Assembly: GCA_900765115.1 (NCBI GenBank)
Contig: CAAFQK010000059.1
Coordinates: forward strand, 1-33,167
DNA from: an uncultured Collinsella sp.
GTDB lineage: Bacteria > Actinomycetota > Coriobacteriia > Coriobacteriales > Coriobacteriaceae
DNA: 33,167 bases
Direction: 5' to 3'
Every line of letters begins with the position of its first letter. Positions within the stretch are counted from its first letter, which is position 1. Below are positions 14,313 through 21,859 of this stretch, one piece after another. A model generated the notes under the pieces. It did not search any database, was not told the origin of the DNA, and was given only the letters and a program-made list of their open reading frames with translations. The translations under genes were made by a program, and so were the position numbers.

Positions 14313-17300
14313 ATGGCGAACACCCAGAACTATATTAACCACCTGCTGCAGAACACCGGCATTACGCCGGCATGCAGCGAAGAAGAGCGCTTGGCTGCCG
14401 AAGATATCGCTCAGATCTTCCGCAACCACGGCTTTGACCCCGAGGTTCAGGAGTTCAATGCCCCGGCGCCCAGTAGGTTGGCATTTGCCGTTACCGGTAT
14501 TCTTGCGTTTGCCGGCGCCCTGCTGATGGGCATCGGCGGCGGTATCGGCTTGGTCGGCACCTTGCTGGCCATTGTCGGCGCCGTTCTTTACGTGCTCGAG
14601 CGCACGGGCCACCCCGTGGTTTCGCGCCTGGGCAAGACGGGCGTGAGCCAAAATGTCATCGCCTACCACAAGGCCTCGGGCCCGCTCGCGTCCCCGCGTA
14701 ACCGCCCGGTGGTCGTTGTCGCACACTACGACTCTCCCCGTGCTGAGCTGCTCGCCCGCGAGCCTTATGCTTCGTATCGTGCACTCATCGCCAAGCTGTT
14801 GCCCGTTGCCACGGTTGCCCCCGCTGCCGTTGCCATCCTGCGTATTCTGCCGCTCCCCGGCGCGCTCAAGGTTCTGCTGTGGATTGTCGCGATCCTCGCT
14901 TCCCTCGTTGCACTCGCCAACGCGGTAAACATCATCTCTAACCGCCACATTCTTCCCTATACGTCTGGCGCGGTGTGCAACAAGTCTTCTGTCGCCGCTA
15001 TGCTCGGCGTTATGGACAACGTTGCTTCCTTCCAGGGCGAAAACGAGTTTCCCGACGATGTTCCGTTCGATACCTATTTTGGGGAGCAGAAGCGTCGTGC
15101 CGAGGAAATGGCGCGCGCAGCGGCGGAATATGCCGCGGCCCAGCAGCAAAACGACTACGGCAACACCATCGAGTATGAAGAGCCTACCTACGCCGAGGAC
15201 GAATTCGGTCAGCCGATTGCTCCCGACGCTCAGACCGAGCCCGAACAGGGTGAGGCTTTCGACGAGCAAATCGAGGGCTTTGAGGGTGCGTCTGCCGACG
15301 AGACGCTGATCGGCGCTATCGTGCCTGAGGATCAGAATCAGGCTGCCCAAGCCGAAGAGTTCAATGACGAGGTTCCCGCTGCCGAGCCGGCGGAGGAGTC
15401 TGCCGAGCCCGAGCCCAAGCTCTATCGCAACGCCGCCGGCAACATCCGCTTTGGTTCGGATGCCATCCGTGCGCTCGGAATGCTTCCCGAGTCCTGCACG
15501 CTCGATTACGAAGAGGGCGAGGAGCCAACGTTTGAGCCCGAGCCTGCCCCCGTCGTGGCTGCGCCTGCGCCCGTTGTCGCTGCGGATGATGAGTCTGCCG
15601 CGGTTACCGCTGCCGTTGCCGATCCCGAGGCGGTGTCCGCGTTCGATCCCGCGGCAGGACTGGACATTTTGGCTCCCGCCGCACCGGCGCAAGACGTTGC
15701 GGACGAGTCTGACGACGATTACGTTGAACAACCGAGGCGCGTGTCTTACGAGAGCGATACTGATTTCTCGGCCGAGATTCCCGCGGCGACGCCCCGTGCC
15801 GATATTGCATCCGCCTTCTCTTCGATTGGGGCCAGTGCTTCCAGCTTCTTTAAGGGTGCATTTGCAAAGGGCAAGAAATTCATCGACGACTTTGAGGAAA
15901 AGCGCGCCATCGCACGCGAGGCTGCCGAGCAGGAGGCTATCGCTCAGCAGCAGGCAGCCGAGGCAGAGCGTGAGCGTGCGGCGCAGGAGTTCGAACAGAA
16001 CGAGGCCCAGCAGCCCGTGGCCGTCGAACCTGCCGACGCTACGACGTCTTTTGAGCCCCAGCAGCCGGCATCCGCGGATGTTGTCGAGGCGACGACGTCT
16101 TTCGAGCCCCAGCAGCCCGTTGATGGCACCATGTCGTTCGACGCCGCGCAGTTCGATGCCACGATAACGTTTGAAAAACAGGGCACCGCGATTGCTGAGC
16201 CCCTTGAGGCTTCCGATGATCAGGCCGCTGTGGCAAACGATGCCGAGACCGCCGATGCGGTTGAAGTCCCGGATGCTGCCGAAGACGAGACCGCCGAGGT
16301 CGGCGCTGACGAAGAGCAGCACGTAGCGGTTGAGCAGAACGATTCGGCCGAGGTCGAACAGGATGAGGCGGCTGTGGTCTCCGAGGTTTCCGAGGCGCCC
16401 GAGACGGACGAGTCGAGACCTTACTCCACGCAGATTTTCACCATGCCGACTCCGGGTGGTTCTGGCTCCACGGTTGCCAACGTCGCCTCCACTCAGGACG
16501 AAACGGTCGATTCCCTCATGGCGCAGATTTCGTCTCAGGCCACGCCGCGCCCGCAGATGAATGTTCCCGATCCGTCGCTGCCGTCGATGAAGCAGGCTAA
16601 CGTTGCGTCTCGCACGTCACTGTTCGACCTTCCCGACCCCTCGGCTCAGGTCGATGACCCCTTCGCAACGGCGCAGGGCCCCGAGCCCACGTCGGCGCCC
16701 GTTGCGCCTTCCATGCCCGTTGCGTCGGGTGCGCAGCCGCTCGAGACCATCTCGGCTCCCGCTTCGGCCGCGCCCAAGCCCCGCAAGCGCGGTCTGGGCG
16801 GCCTGTTTGGTCGTAAAAAGAAAAACGATCAAGACAGCATGAGCGACTGGCTGGGTGTCGAAGACGATTACGATGCTAAGAAGTCTGGCCGCGGTATCGG
16901 CTCGTGGGATAACTTCGAGGACGATAACGACGGCTGGAAGGGCGGCGCCACGTCTTCCGATGGTGCATCTGACGAGGACATGCTCTCGGCTGTCGCCTCT
17001 ATGGGCGATGACGAGCTGCTCGGTCACGATATCTGGTTTGTGGCGACGGGTGCCTCGGATTGTGATGGCGCCGGCATGAAGGCGTTCTTGGCCTCGCATC
17101 GCGATAAGCTCCGCGGCGTATTCTTCATCAATCTTGAATCCGTCGGCGCCGGTAGGCTTTCGGTAGTGACGGTCGAGGGCGAGCAGCAGCTGCTTAAGGG
17201 CGACCGCCGCATCATGAATCTGGTCAGCAAGGTCTGCAAGTCGTTCCATGTCGATTGTGGTGCGCTCGGGATGCCCTATGCCAAGACCGATGCCTATGCC

Positions 17301-17456
17301 GCACTCGAGGCGAGCCGTCGTGCCCTCACTATCGCCGGTGTGGACGGCACGCGCCTGGCTTGTGCTCGCACCGAGGACGACCTGCCCCACAACGTTAACC
17401 CGACGAACATTGCCACGGTATCCGAGGTCGTGACCGAGGTTATCCGCCGTTCGTAG
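14313..17456 (+). CDS. Large membrane protein with a split M28-peptidase-like domain and acidic low-complexity insert
   Basis: This 1047-residue protein starts with an M28-like N-terminal segment (ATG at 14313, GGAG 5 bases before). Hydrophobic segments lie at about 54-93 and 161-210. Between them VVVVAHYDSPRAELL holds the M28 metal pair H138/D140. The next M28 motif, normally GADDN-like, reads GAVCNKSSVAAML, with Cys at position 222 where the bridging Asp is expected. After about residue 240 comes a roughly 650-residue insert rich in Ala, Glu, Pro, Asp and Gln, with a 10-residue repeat at 576-585 and 593-602 and a basic patch (about 829). The M28 fold resumes at about 905: IWFVATGASDCDGAGM, FINLESVGAG and DLPHNVNPTNIATVSEVV. 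The usual Glu-Glu pair is replaced. It may be a catalytically dead or altered peptidase. It is followed by a small membrane protein 21 bases later. Confidence 0.75.
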   Translation: MANTQNYINHLLQNTGITPACSEEERLAAEDIAQIFRNHGFDPEVQEFNAPAPSRLAFAVTGILAFAGALLMGIGGGIGLVGTLLAIVGAVLYVLERTGHPVVSRLGKTGVSQNVIAYHKASGPLASPRNRPVVVVAHYDSPRAELLAREPYASYRALIAKLLPVATVAPAAVAILRILPLPGALKVLLWIVAILASLVALANAVNIISNRHILPYTSGAVCNKSSVAAMLGVMDNVASFQGENEFPDDVPFDTYFGEQKRRAEEMARAAAEYAAAQQQNDYGNTIEYEEPTYAEDEFGQPIAPDAQTEPEQGEAFDEQIEGFEGASADETLIGAIVPEDQNQAAQAEEFNDEVPAAEPAEESAEPEPKLYRNAAGNIRFGSDAIRALGMLPESCTLDYEEGEEPTFEPEPAPVVAAPAPVVAADDESAAVTAAVADPEAVSAFDPAAGLDILAPAAPAQDVADESDDDYVEQPRRVSYESDTDFSAEIPAATPRADIASAFSSIGASASSFFKGAFAKGKKFIDDFEEKRAIAREAAEQEAIAQQQAAEAERERAAQEFEQNEAQQPVAVEPADATTSFEPQQPASADVVEATTSFEPQQPVDGTMSFDAAQFDATITFEKQGTAIAEPLEASDDQAAVANDAETADAVEVPDAAEDETAEVGADEEQHVAVEQNDSAEVEQDEAAVVSEVSEAPETDESRPYSTQIFTMPTPGGSGSTVANVASTQDETVDSLMAQISSQATPRPQMNVPDPSLPSMKQANVASRTSLFDLPDPSAQVDDPFATAQGPEPTSAPVAPSMPVASGAQPLETISAPASAAPKPRKRGLGGLFGRKKKNDQDSMSDWLGVEDDYDAKKSGRGIGSWDNFEDDNDGWKGGATSSDGASDEDMLSAVASMGDDELLGHDIWFVATGASDCDGAGMKAFLASHRDKLRGVFFINLESVGAGRLSVVTVEGEQQLLKGDRRIMNLVSKVCKSFHVDCGALGMPYAKTDAYAALEASRRALTIAGVDGTRLACARTEDDLPHNVNPTNIATVSEVVTEVIRRS
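16038..16118 (+). repeat. Tandem 30-bp coding repeat (ATTSFEPQQP)
   Basis: Two near-identical 30-base units (16038-16067 and 16089-16118) encode the same decapeptide, separated by 21 bases. A weaker third version follows (TMSFDAAQ, TITFEKQ). They lie in the acidic insert of the M28-like protein. Confidence 0.85.
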
Positions 17457-17477
17457 GCGGAGCTCTAAGGAGTCAAC

Positions 17478-17696
17478 GTGTTTTCGTTCATTAAACGTCA
17501 TTGGCCTGTTTATTTGATTCTGACCCTTATTGCCGTCGCTTTGGGATTTGGGGCTGCCTATATCGTGGGTGTAAAGGGGTCGACCCCCGCATCCGCAATC
17601 AGCGAAGAGGTGGAGCAAGAGCAAAGTACGGGTGCCGATGGAATCCCCGAGTCCGAGCAGGCGCTCGTCGACAGCGGATCTTCATCTGCCGAGTAG
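17478..17696 (+). CDS. Small single-pass membrane protein, unknown function
   Basis: A 72-residue protein with one N-terminal membrane segment (WPVYLILTLIAVALGFGAAYIV, about 9-30), preceded by basic residues (FIKRH), then an acidic, Ser-rich tail (SEEVEQEQ, ending SSSAE) that should face outside. The GTG at 17478 is set by AAGGAG 6 bases upstream. It begins 21 bases after the M28-like gene and ends before a terminator, so it is probably cotranscribed and might work with it. No family was recognised. Confidence 0.75.
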   Translation: MFSFIKRHWPVYLILTLIAVALGFGAAYIVGVKGSTPASAISEEVEQEQSTGADGIPESEQALVDSGSSSAE

Positions 17697-17721
17697 ATGT
17701 GGCGATTTAAATGATTGAAAG

Positions 17722-17755
17722 CGGGCGAGCCGGGAGACTGACTCGCCCGTTTTTT
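17722..17755 (+). terminator. Rho-independent terminator after the M28-like operon
   Basis: The stem CGGGCGAG (17722-17729) / CTCGCCCG (17742-17749) is followed by six T residues. It lies between convergent genes and may also slow leftward transcripts, though the minus-side T run is poor. Confidence 0.88.
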
Positions 17756-17761
17756 ATCGCG

Positions 17762-20700
17762 TTAGCGCTTCTTTGGGATCGACCTAAGGCGAGCGAACCA
17801 TAGGGCTGCCGCACCCGAGGTCAGGAGCGCGGTGATGCAGGCGGCGATGGGAACTGATCCTGTTGCCGGTAGGTCCTGCGGTAGGGTGCAGCGCTGAACG
17901 ACACGATCCTCGTCATGTGACTCAAGTTTGTCGCCGCCGCCGTTGCGACAGAGGTCGACACGGGCGCTGTTGGCAACTGGTGCCTGGGGCGTATAGGAAG
18001 AAGTTGCCTGCATATGGACTACTGCACTCCGGGCGTCTGTACCGAGGGTTGCCTTGGCGTCATCGAGATCGTCATGTTCGTTTTTAAGGTCTTCGCGCTT
18101 CCAAGAATCTTCGTCGCACCTGGTTGCAAAGTCGGCGTCCACCGCACCGTACTCAAGGCGAATGCCCGTTACGATGGTATCGACGGGAAGGTCGAGCTCA
18201 TTTACCTCAAGCGTGATTGATTTTGTGGTCGGGACATCGTTTTTCCAGAGTTGCCAGCCTTCGTAATCAACGAGACGACGGTCCCCGCCCAAGCTCTCTT
18301 TAACTTCGTCGGACTCAAGCCAGGGGTTTTCATGTCCATCGTCAAGTGTTGCGTTTGCCTGTTCGTCGATGCCTGACGAGCCCAGTGGCGTTGTGCGGTA
18401 CCACACGTTGCACAGACCGTTGAGGTCGCCGATGGCAATAGGGGTTTCGATTGAGACGAGTCTTGCCGTACCGTCCTTGGTGCACTCAAGATCATCGGTA
18501 ATCGTGAACTCATCAACCCAGGTGGTCGACTCGTTTCGCGCATCGACGGTGTAGGAGAAAAACCCTTCCGCATCGGCTTGTGTCGCGGCGCGGTTTTTGC
18601 CATCGCCGTTAGCCAAGAGGCCATCCCCGGTGGGCTGGGCAATTTCTTGACGCTTGTCGACCTGTCCCTTGATCTCGATCGGTGCGTCCTTCATTGCGAA
18701 AGATTGGACTTCTCCCGTAGCCTTCACTTCAAACGTTATCTCCTCGGCAAGGTCGTAGGTTCGCGGGGACATCATTTCGCGCAACGTGTAGGTGCCGGGC
18801 GCAAGATGTTCGATACGGTGCGGTTTATCGGATGAGGTCCAGGAGTCTATTTCGGTTTCGTCTTGTCCATATAGGGTGAGCTGAGCGCCCTCCACCTCTT
18901 GTTTTCCGGTTAGGTCGACTTTTGAGATATCGATCTTGGTGAAATCGTCGGATACTCCGAGATGGGCTTCGATGACGGACGTTGTCTGGTCGGCATATGA
19001 CAGCTCGACCGTATGGGGACTTTGGTCTAGGAGATATCCTTCGGGCGCTTGGGTCTCAACGACTTCGTAGCATGCGGTTCCACATCCCAGCGAAAGATGG
19101 CTCGCACGGGCGGACCCCTGCTCGTCAGTCGTTACGGTGGCGACGGTTTCGCCGTCCAGGGCAACGATACTGCCGTCGGGGCGAATAATATCGCCTGCGG
19201 CTCGGATATCAAATACAGCCCCCATGAGTTTGCGCCCGTCGGTAGCGTCGGACTTTACGATTTCGATGCTTCCGGTTGCCGCATCGTCGAAGTATGAGGC
19301 AATCGCAACGGGCGTTAGATACCTGTCGGCGGGGATTGTTATCTCGAGATCCTCTCCGACAAGATAAGGTTTCTTTGCCGAGACTTCTCGCACGTAGTAG
19401 GTGCCCGGGTTAAGAGACTCGGGCAGCGTGACGGTACCAGTTGCGTCGGTCGTAAAGGTGTTCAGGACATTGTGGGACGGATACCAGCACGTTTGCGAGA
19501 TGGGCTCGTGGTTGCTGCCGAGCAACTGGAAGCTAAAGCCTGCAAGGGGAACCGCGGCACCGGTTTGGGCGTCGCGCTTAGCAATCTGGAGATGTGTCGA
19601 TAGGGCATGGTTGTCCACGATGTACTGAAGCTCGGCACCGTCGGCAATCTGTTCAGCCGAGACGGCCCATTCTCCTGCCTGTTTAAAGCCTTCGGGGACG
19701 GATTCTGGGACCTCCCGAAGTGTATAGCCGGCACGGTCGTAGGGGATGGCTCCGTGGGCGCCGTCGGGCCGCTTGCCCGCGCCGAACCATGCTCCGGGCT
19801 GGTCTTTGGTGGAGGCAAAACCATAGATATTTGTGGTTAGCGTTCCAACAACCTGTTGTGAGCTATTGCTGATGACTTCAAAGACAACGCCTTCCGCGGG
19901 CTGCTCCAAGCCAGACTGATCGCTGTTGCCATGATCTTTGAATTTGGAAATCTCAAGGTCAAATGCAATCGGAATATCGGAAACGCGAGATTCGAGCTCG
20001 ACGACGCCCGAGTCGCCCAGCTGGTCGGCTCCAACGGTGTAGGTCCAGCTGTCGCTGGGCAGCAGGTAGCCCTCGGGGGCCTTCGACTCATAGATGGTGA
20101 AGGTTCCCAGGGGAACGTTATCAAGGGCCGCTCGACCGTTTTCGTCGGTCGTGAGGGTTTGCGTCCATCCGGGGGTGGATTGAGAGACGCAGGTAAACTC
20201 GGCACCGGCAAGCGAGGTCCCCGCTTGGGCTCCAGCGCCCGTTGCGGCGTCGGTCTTTACGATGCGCAACGTGATGGTGCCTGGCTGCTCATCGATTGTG
20301 ACATGACCACCATTGCCTTCCGTGGTAAAGGGGATGCGGTCGCGTCGAGGGATATAGCCTGCCGGTGCCTTTGTCTCTACCAGGTAGTATGCCGTGTTAG
20401 GTAAAAGTGTTGCCTGTGCTCGGCCGTTGCCGTCCATTTTGAGCGTGCCCACGCGCGCGTCGCTCACGCTCTCGAAGATATCGAATGTTGCCCCGTCAAA
20501 CTGATAGGTGCCGTTTCCGCTGGTAATGACGGTGTTCGCGGACTTCTTTTGGAAAGAAACAGAGACCGCTGGCAGCACGTAGAGCATGTCTTGACGTTTG
20601 CTGCCGCCCGATATGGGTCCCAAATAGCGCCGTGCGCGGTGCGGAGCGGCTTTGATGCCTCCCGATTTTGCATTGTCGTGAAGCCACCGTGCGGCAGCCA

Positions 20701-21193
20701 CAACCTCATTGTCGGCGGTAAAATGCCCGCTCTTTGTTTTGCCTTGAGCTGTTGTATAGGAGTAAGTGCCGTCGACATGGGTGGTGCCGTTAAGCATCCA
20801 TACGGCAAGTTGAGTGGCGGCACGGGCGCGATCGGGCGACAGGCTGTAACCGCCAAATGACGTTGCGGAAGGATATCCGTGACAAACGATCGCCGCGAAC
20901 TCGTCGTCGAGCCATACCCAGCCCTGATCAAAGTTGAGCCATGGGCCACCCGGCTTGGTGGGACCGGGACGTTCCTGGTTCATACAGTACGCGATTGAGG
21001 CGTCTTGAGCCTCGTACTTACCGATGAAGAAGGGCCCACAATCGTCGCTAATGGTGCGAAAGCCGAGCTGATCGTACCCGTCGATGGCAAGTGCGGGTCT
21101 CGGAGCCAAGCAACTGATGAGTAGGAAGAGGAGTAGGAGCAGCGGGCCTGTTGCGATTGCGCTGTGGACAGAGTGCGTGGGTGCGTTGGACAT
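17762..21193 (-). CDS. LPXTG-anchored thioester adhesin with SpaA/Cna-B repeats
   Basis: This 1143-residue surface protein has a signal peptide (cleavage likely after A36), then a thioester domain with candidate Cys-Gln pair C70 (AYCMNQ) and Q128 (ATQLAVW). About five to six SpaA/Cna-B prealbumin-like domains follow. Their E-boxes read YYLVETKAPAGY, FTIYESKAPEGY, YTLREVPESVPEGF, YYVREVSAKKPY, YEVVETQAPEGY and YTLREM; their lysine strands read LRIVKTDA, LEISKFKD, LQIAKRDA, IEIVKSDA and IDISKVDL. These normally form Lys-Asn/Asp isopeptide bonds. A different beta-rich domain precedes the sorting signal LPATG (1108-1112), a hydrophobic helix and a KKR tail for sortase. The ATG at 21193 follows AAGGAG. 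No sortase or pilin partner is in the window. A host or mucus adhesin is the likely role; its ligand is unknown. Confidence 0.92.
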   Translation of the reverse strand: MSNAPTHSVHSAIATGPLLLLLFLLISCLAPRPALAIDGYDQLGFRTISDDCGPFFIGKYEAQDASIAYCMNQERPGPTKPGGPWLNFDQGWVWLDDEFAAIVCHGYPSATSFGGYSLSPDRARAATQLAVWMLNGTTHVDGTYSYTTAQGKTKSGHFTADNEVVAAARWLHDNAKSGGIKAAPHRARRYLGPISGGSKRQDMLYVLPAVSVSFQKKSANTVITSGNGTYQFDGATFDIFESVSDARVGTLKMDGNGRAQATLLPNTAYYLVETKAPAGYIPRRDRIPFTTEGNGGHVTIDEQPGTITLRIVKTDAATGAGAQAGTSLAGAEFTCVSQSTPGWTQTLTTDENGRAALDNVPLGTFTIYESKAPEGYLLPSDSWTYTVGADQLGDSGVVELESRVSDIPIAFDLEISKFKDHGNSDQSGLEQPAEGVVFEVISNSSQQVVGTLTTNIYGFASTKDQPGAWFGAGKRPDGAHGAIPYDRAGYTLREVPESVPEGFKQAGEWAVSAEQIADGAELQYIVDNHALSTHLQIAKRDAQTGAAVPLAGFSFQLLGSNHEPISQTCWYPSHNVLNTFTTDATGTVTLPESLNPGTYYVREVSAKKPYLVGEDLEITIPADRYLTPVAIASYFDDAATGSIEIVKSDATDGRKLMGAVFDIRAAGDIIRPDGSIVALDGETVATVTTDEQGSARASHLSLGCGTACYEVVETQAPEGYLLDQSPHTVELSYADQTTSVIEAHLGVSDDFTKIDISKVDLTGKQEVEGAQLTLYGQDETEIDSWTSSDKPHRIEHLAPGTYTLREMMSPRTYDLAEEITFEVKATGEVQSFAMKDAPIEIKGQVDKRQEIAQPTGDGLLANGDGKNRAATQADAEGFFSYTVDARNESTTWVDEFTITDDLECTKDGTARLVSIETPIAIGDLNGLCNVWYRTTPLGSSGIDEQANATLDDGHENPWLESDEVKESLGGDRRLVDYEGWQLWKNDVPTTKSITLEVNELDLPVDTIVTGIRLEYGAVDADFATRCDEDSWKREDLKNEHDDLDDAKATLGTDARSAVVHMQATSSYTPQAPVANSARVDLCRNGGGDKLESHDEDRVVQRCTLPQDLPATGSVPIAACITALLTSGAAALWFARLRSIPKKR

Positions 21194-21207
21194 GGCTGCT
21201 CCTTATC

Positions 21208-21249
21208 CCTCGTGCGCCGCACGGGGAGGCTGCGGCGCTTGGGACGAGG
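21208..21249 (-). promoter_or_regulatory. Two-tier hairpin in the leader of the adhesin gene
   Basis: The inner stem CGCCGCA/TGCGGCG (21215-21221 with 21231-21237) sits inside an outer stem CCTCGT/ACGAGG (21208-21213 with 21244-21249). The hairpin ends 3 bases before the AAGGAG ribosome site (21199-21204) on the minus strand. It could modulate adhesin translation or stabilise the mRNA. No known riboswitch motif was recognised. Confidence 0.45.
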
Positions 21250-21447
21250 CTACCCCCGAGGTTCATGCGGGTAAGTACCGGAAGCTGACCAAAAGCTTGC
21301 CCGATTTCCGACAAATTGGGTTCATATGGAACAATCAAATAAAACCGCAGGTAAAAGATGGTGAAATAAGGACACCAGAGGTCCCTGTCTCCACAATTGG
21401 ACTGTTTTTCAGACGATTCTCCACAGCTAAAACAAGCATCGACACCC

Positions 21448-21477
21448 TTGTATCGAACAAGACAACCGCGTTATACT
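21448..21477 (+). promoter_or_regulatory. Promoter of tRNA-Gly
   Basis: TTGTAT (21448-21453), an 18-base spacer and TATACT (21472-21477), ending 13 bases before the tRNA. Confidence 0.65.
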
Positions 21478-21490
21478 AGCCAACACACAA

Positions 21491-21565
21491 GCGGGCATCG
21501 CCAAGTGGTAAGGCATCAGCTTCCCAAGCTGACACTCGCGGGTTCGAGTCCCGTTGCCCGCTCCA
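21491..21565 (+). tRNA. tRNA-Gly (anticodon CCC)
   Basis: The acceptor arm GCGGGCA/TGCCCGC, the anticodon stem-loop CAGC-TTCCCAA-GCTG giving anticodon CCC (reads GGG), the T-arm with GGTTCGAGTCC, discriminator T and an encoded CCA are all visible. The CCA occupies 21563-21565. Confidence 0.97.
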
Positions 21566-21578
21566 GCTAGAAGCACAA

Positions 21579-21609
21579 GCACGGCACCATCACGGTGCCG
21601 TGCTTTTTT
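21579..21609 (+). terminator. Rho-independent terminator of tRNA-Gly
   Basis: The perfect 10-bp stem GCACGGCACC (21579-21588) / GGTGCCGTGC (21594-21603), with a 5-base loop, is followed by six T residues. Confidence 0.95.
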
Positions 21610-21616
21610 CAATAAA

Positions 21617-21757
21617 GCGCCGGGACTCGAACCCGCCAGGGTGCGAGCGTAAAACAAACGCGAAGCGTTTGTAGCGAGCAGGCGAAGGCGCCGGCAGGCG
21701 CCTGAAGCCGGTGCGGATTTGCGAAGCAAATACGCGGACGTCCCGTTGCCCGCTCCA
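21617..21757. repeat. Structured tRNA-derived element with duplicated tRNA-Gly 3' end
   Basis: The element begins with a 16-base reverse complement of the tRNA-Gly T-arm (21621-21636 matches 21538-21553 inverted). It ends with an 18-base perfect direct copy of the tRNA 3' end including CCA (21740-21757 repeats 21548-21565). Between them are three hairpins: ACAAACGC-gaa-GCGTTTGT, AGGCGCC-ggca-GGCGCCT and ATTTGC-gaa-GCAAAT. CGGGAC/GTCCCG inverted ends enclose it. No reading frame with a plausible start is seen. It may be the scar or miniature form of a tRNA-targeting element. Confidence 0.8.
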
Positions 21758-21859
21758 ATCTCAAAATGTTAGGTTGATGCCCGTAGCTCATACGGGCACC
21801 TGCGCACGGTACAATAGTCGAGTTACGACCAACGTGCCAATAACCAAAAAGGAGCCGCT

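Noticed and set aside
14262..16322. A 686-codon open frame on the minus strand opposite the M28-like gene
   Set aside because: It has no ribosome site or family pattern and reads Leu/Arg/Gly-rich residues typical of the antisense of Ala/Glu/Pro-rich coding DNA. The plus-strand frame has motifs, a signal for its start and a terminator.
21380..21390. GGTCCCTGTCT shared with the terminator stem at 7051-7061 (inverted) as a dispersed repeat
   Set aside because: The match is only 11 bases with no extended similarity; probably chance.
21621..21757. A second tRNA gene behind tRNA-Gly
   Set aside because: Only the T-arm (inverted) and the 3' end are present; there is no anticodon arm or D-arm, and it cannot form a cloverleaf.
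21617..21757. A CRISPR array because of repeated hairpins
   Set aside because: The hairpins differ in sequence and there is no regular repeat-spacer pattern or cas gene.
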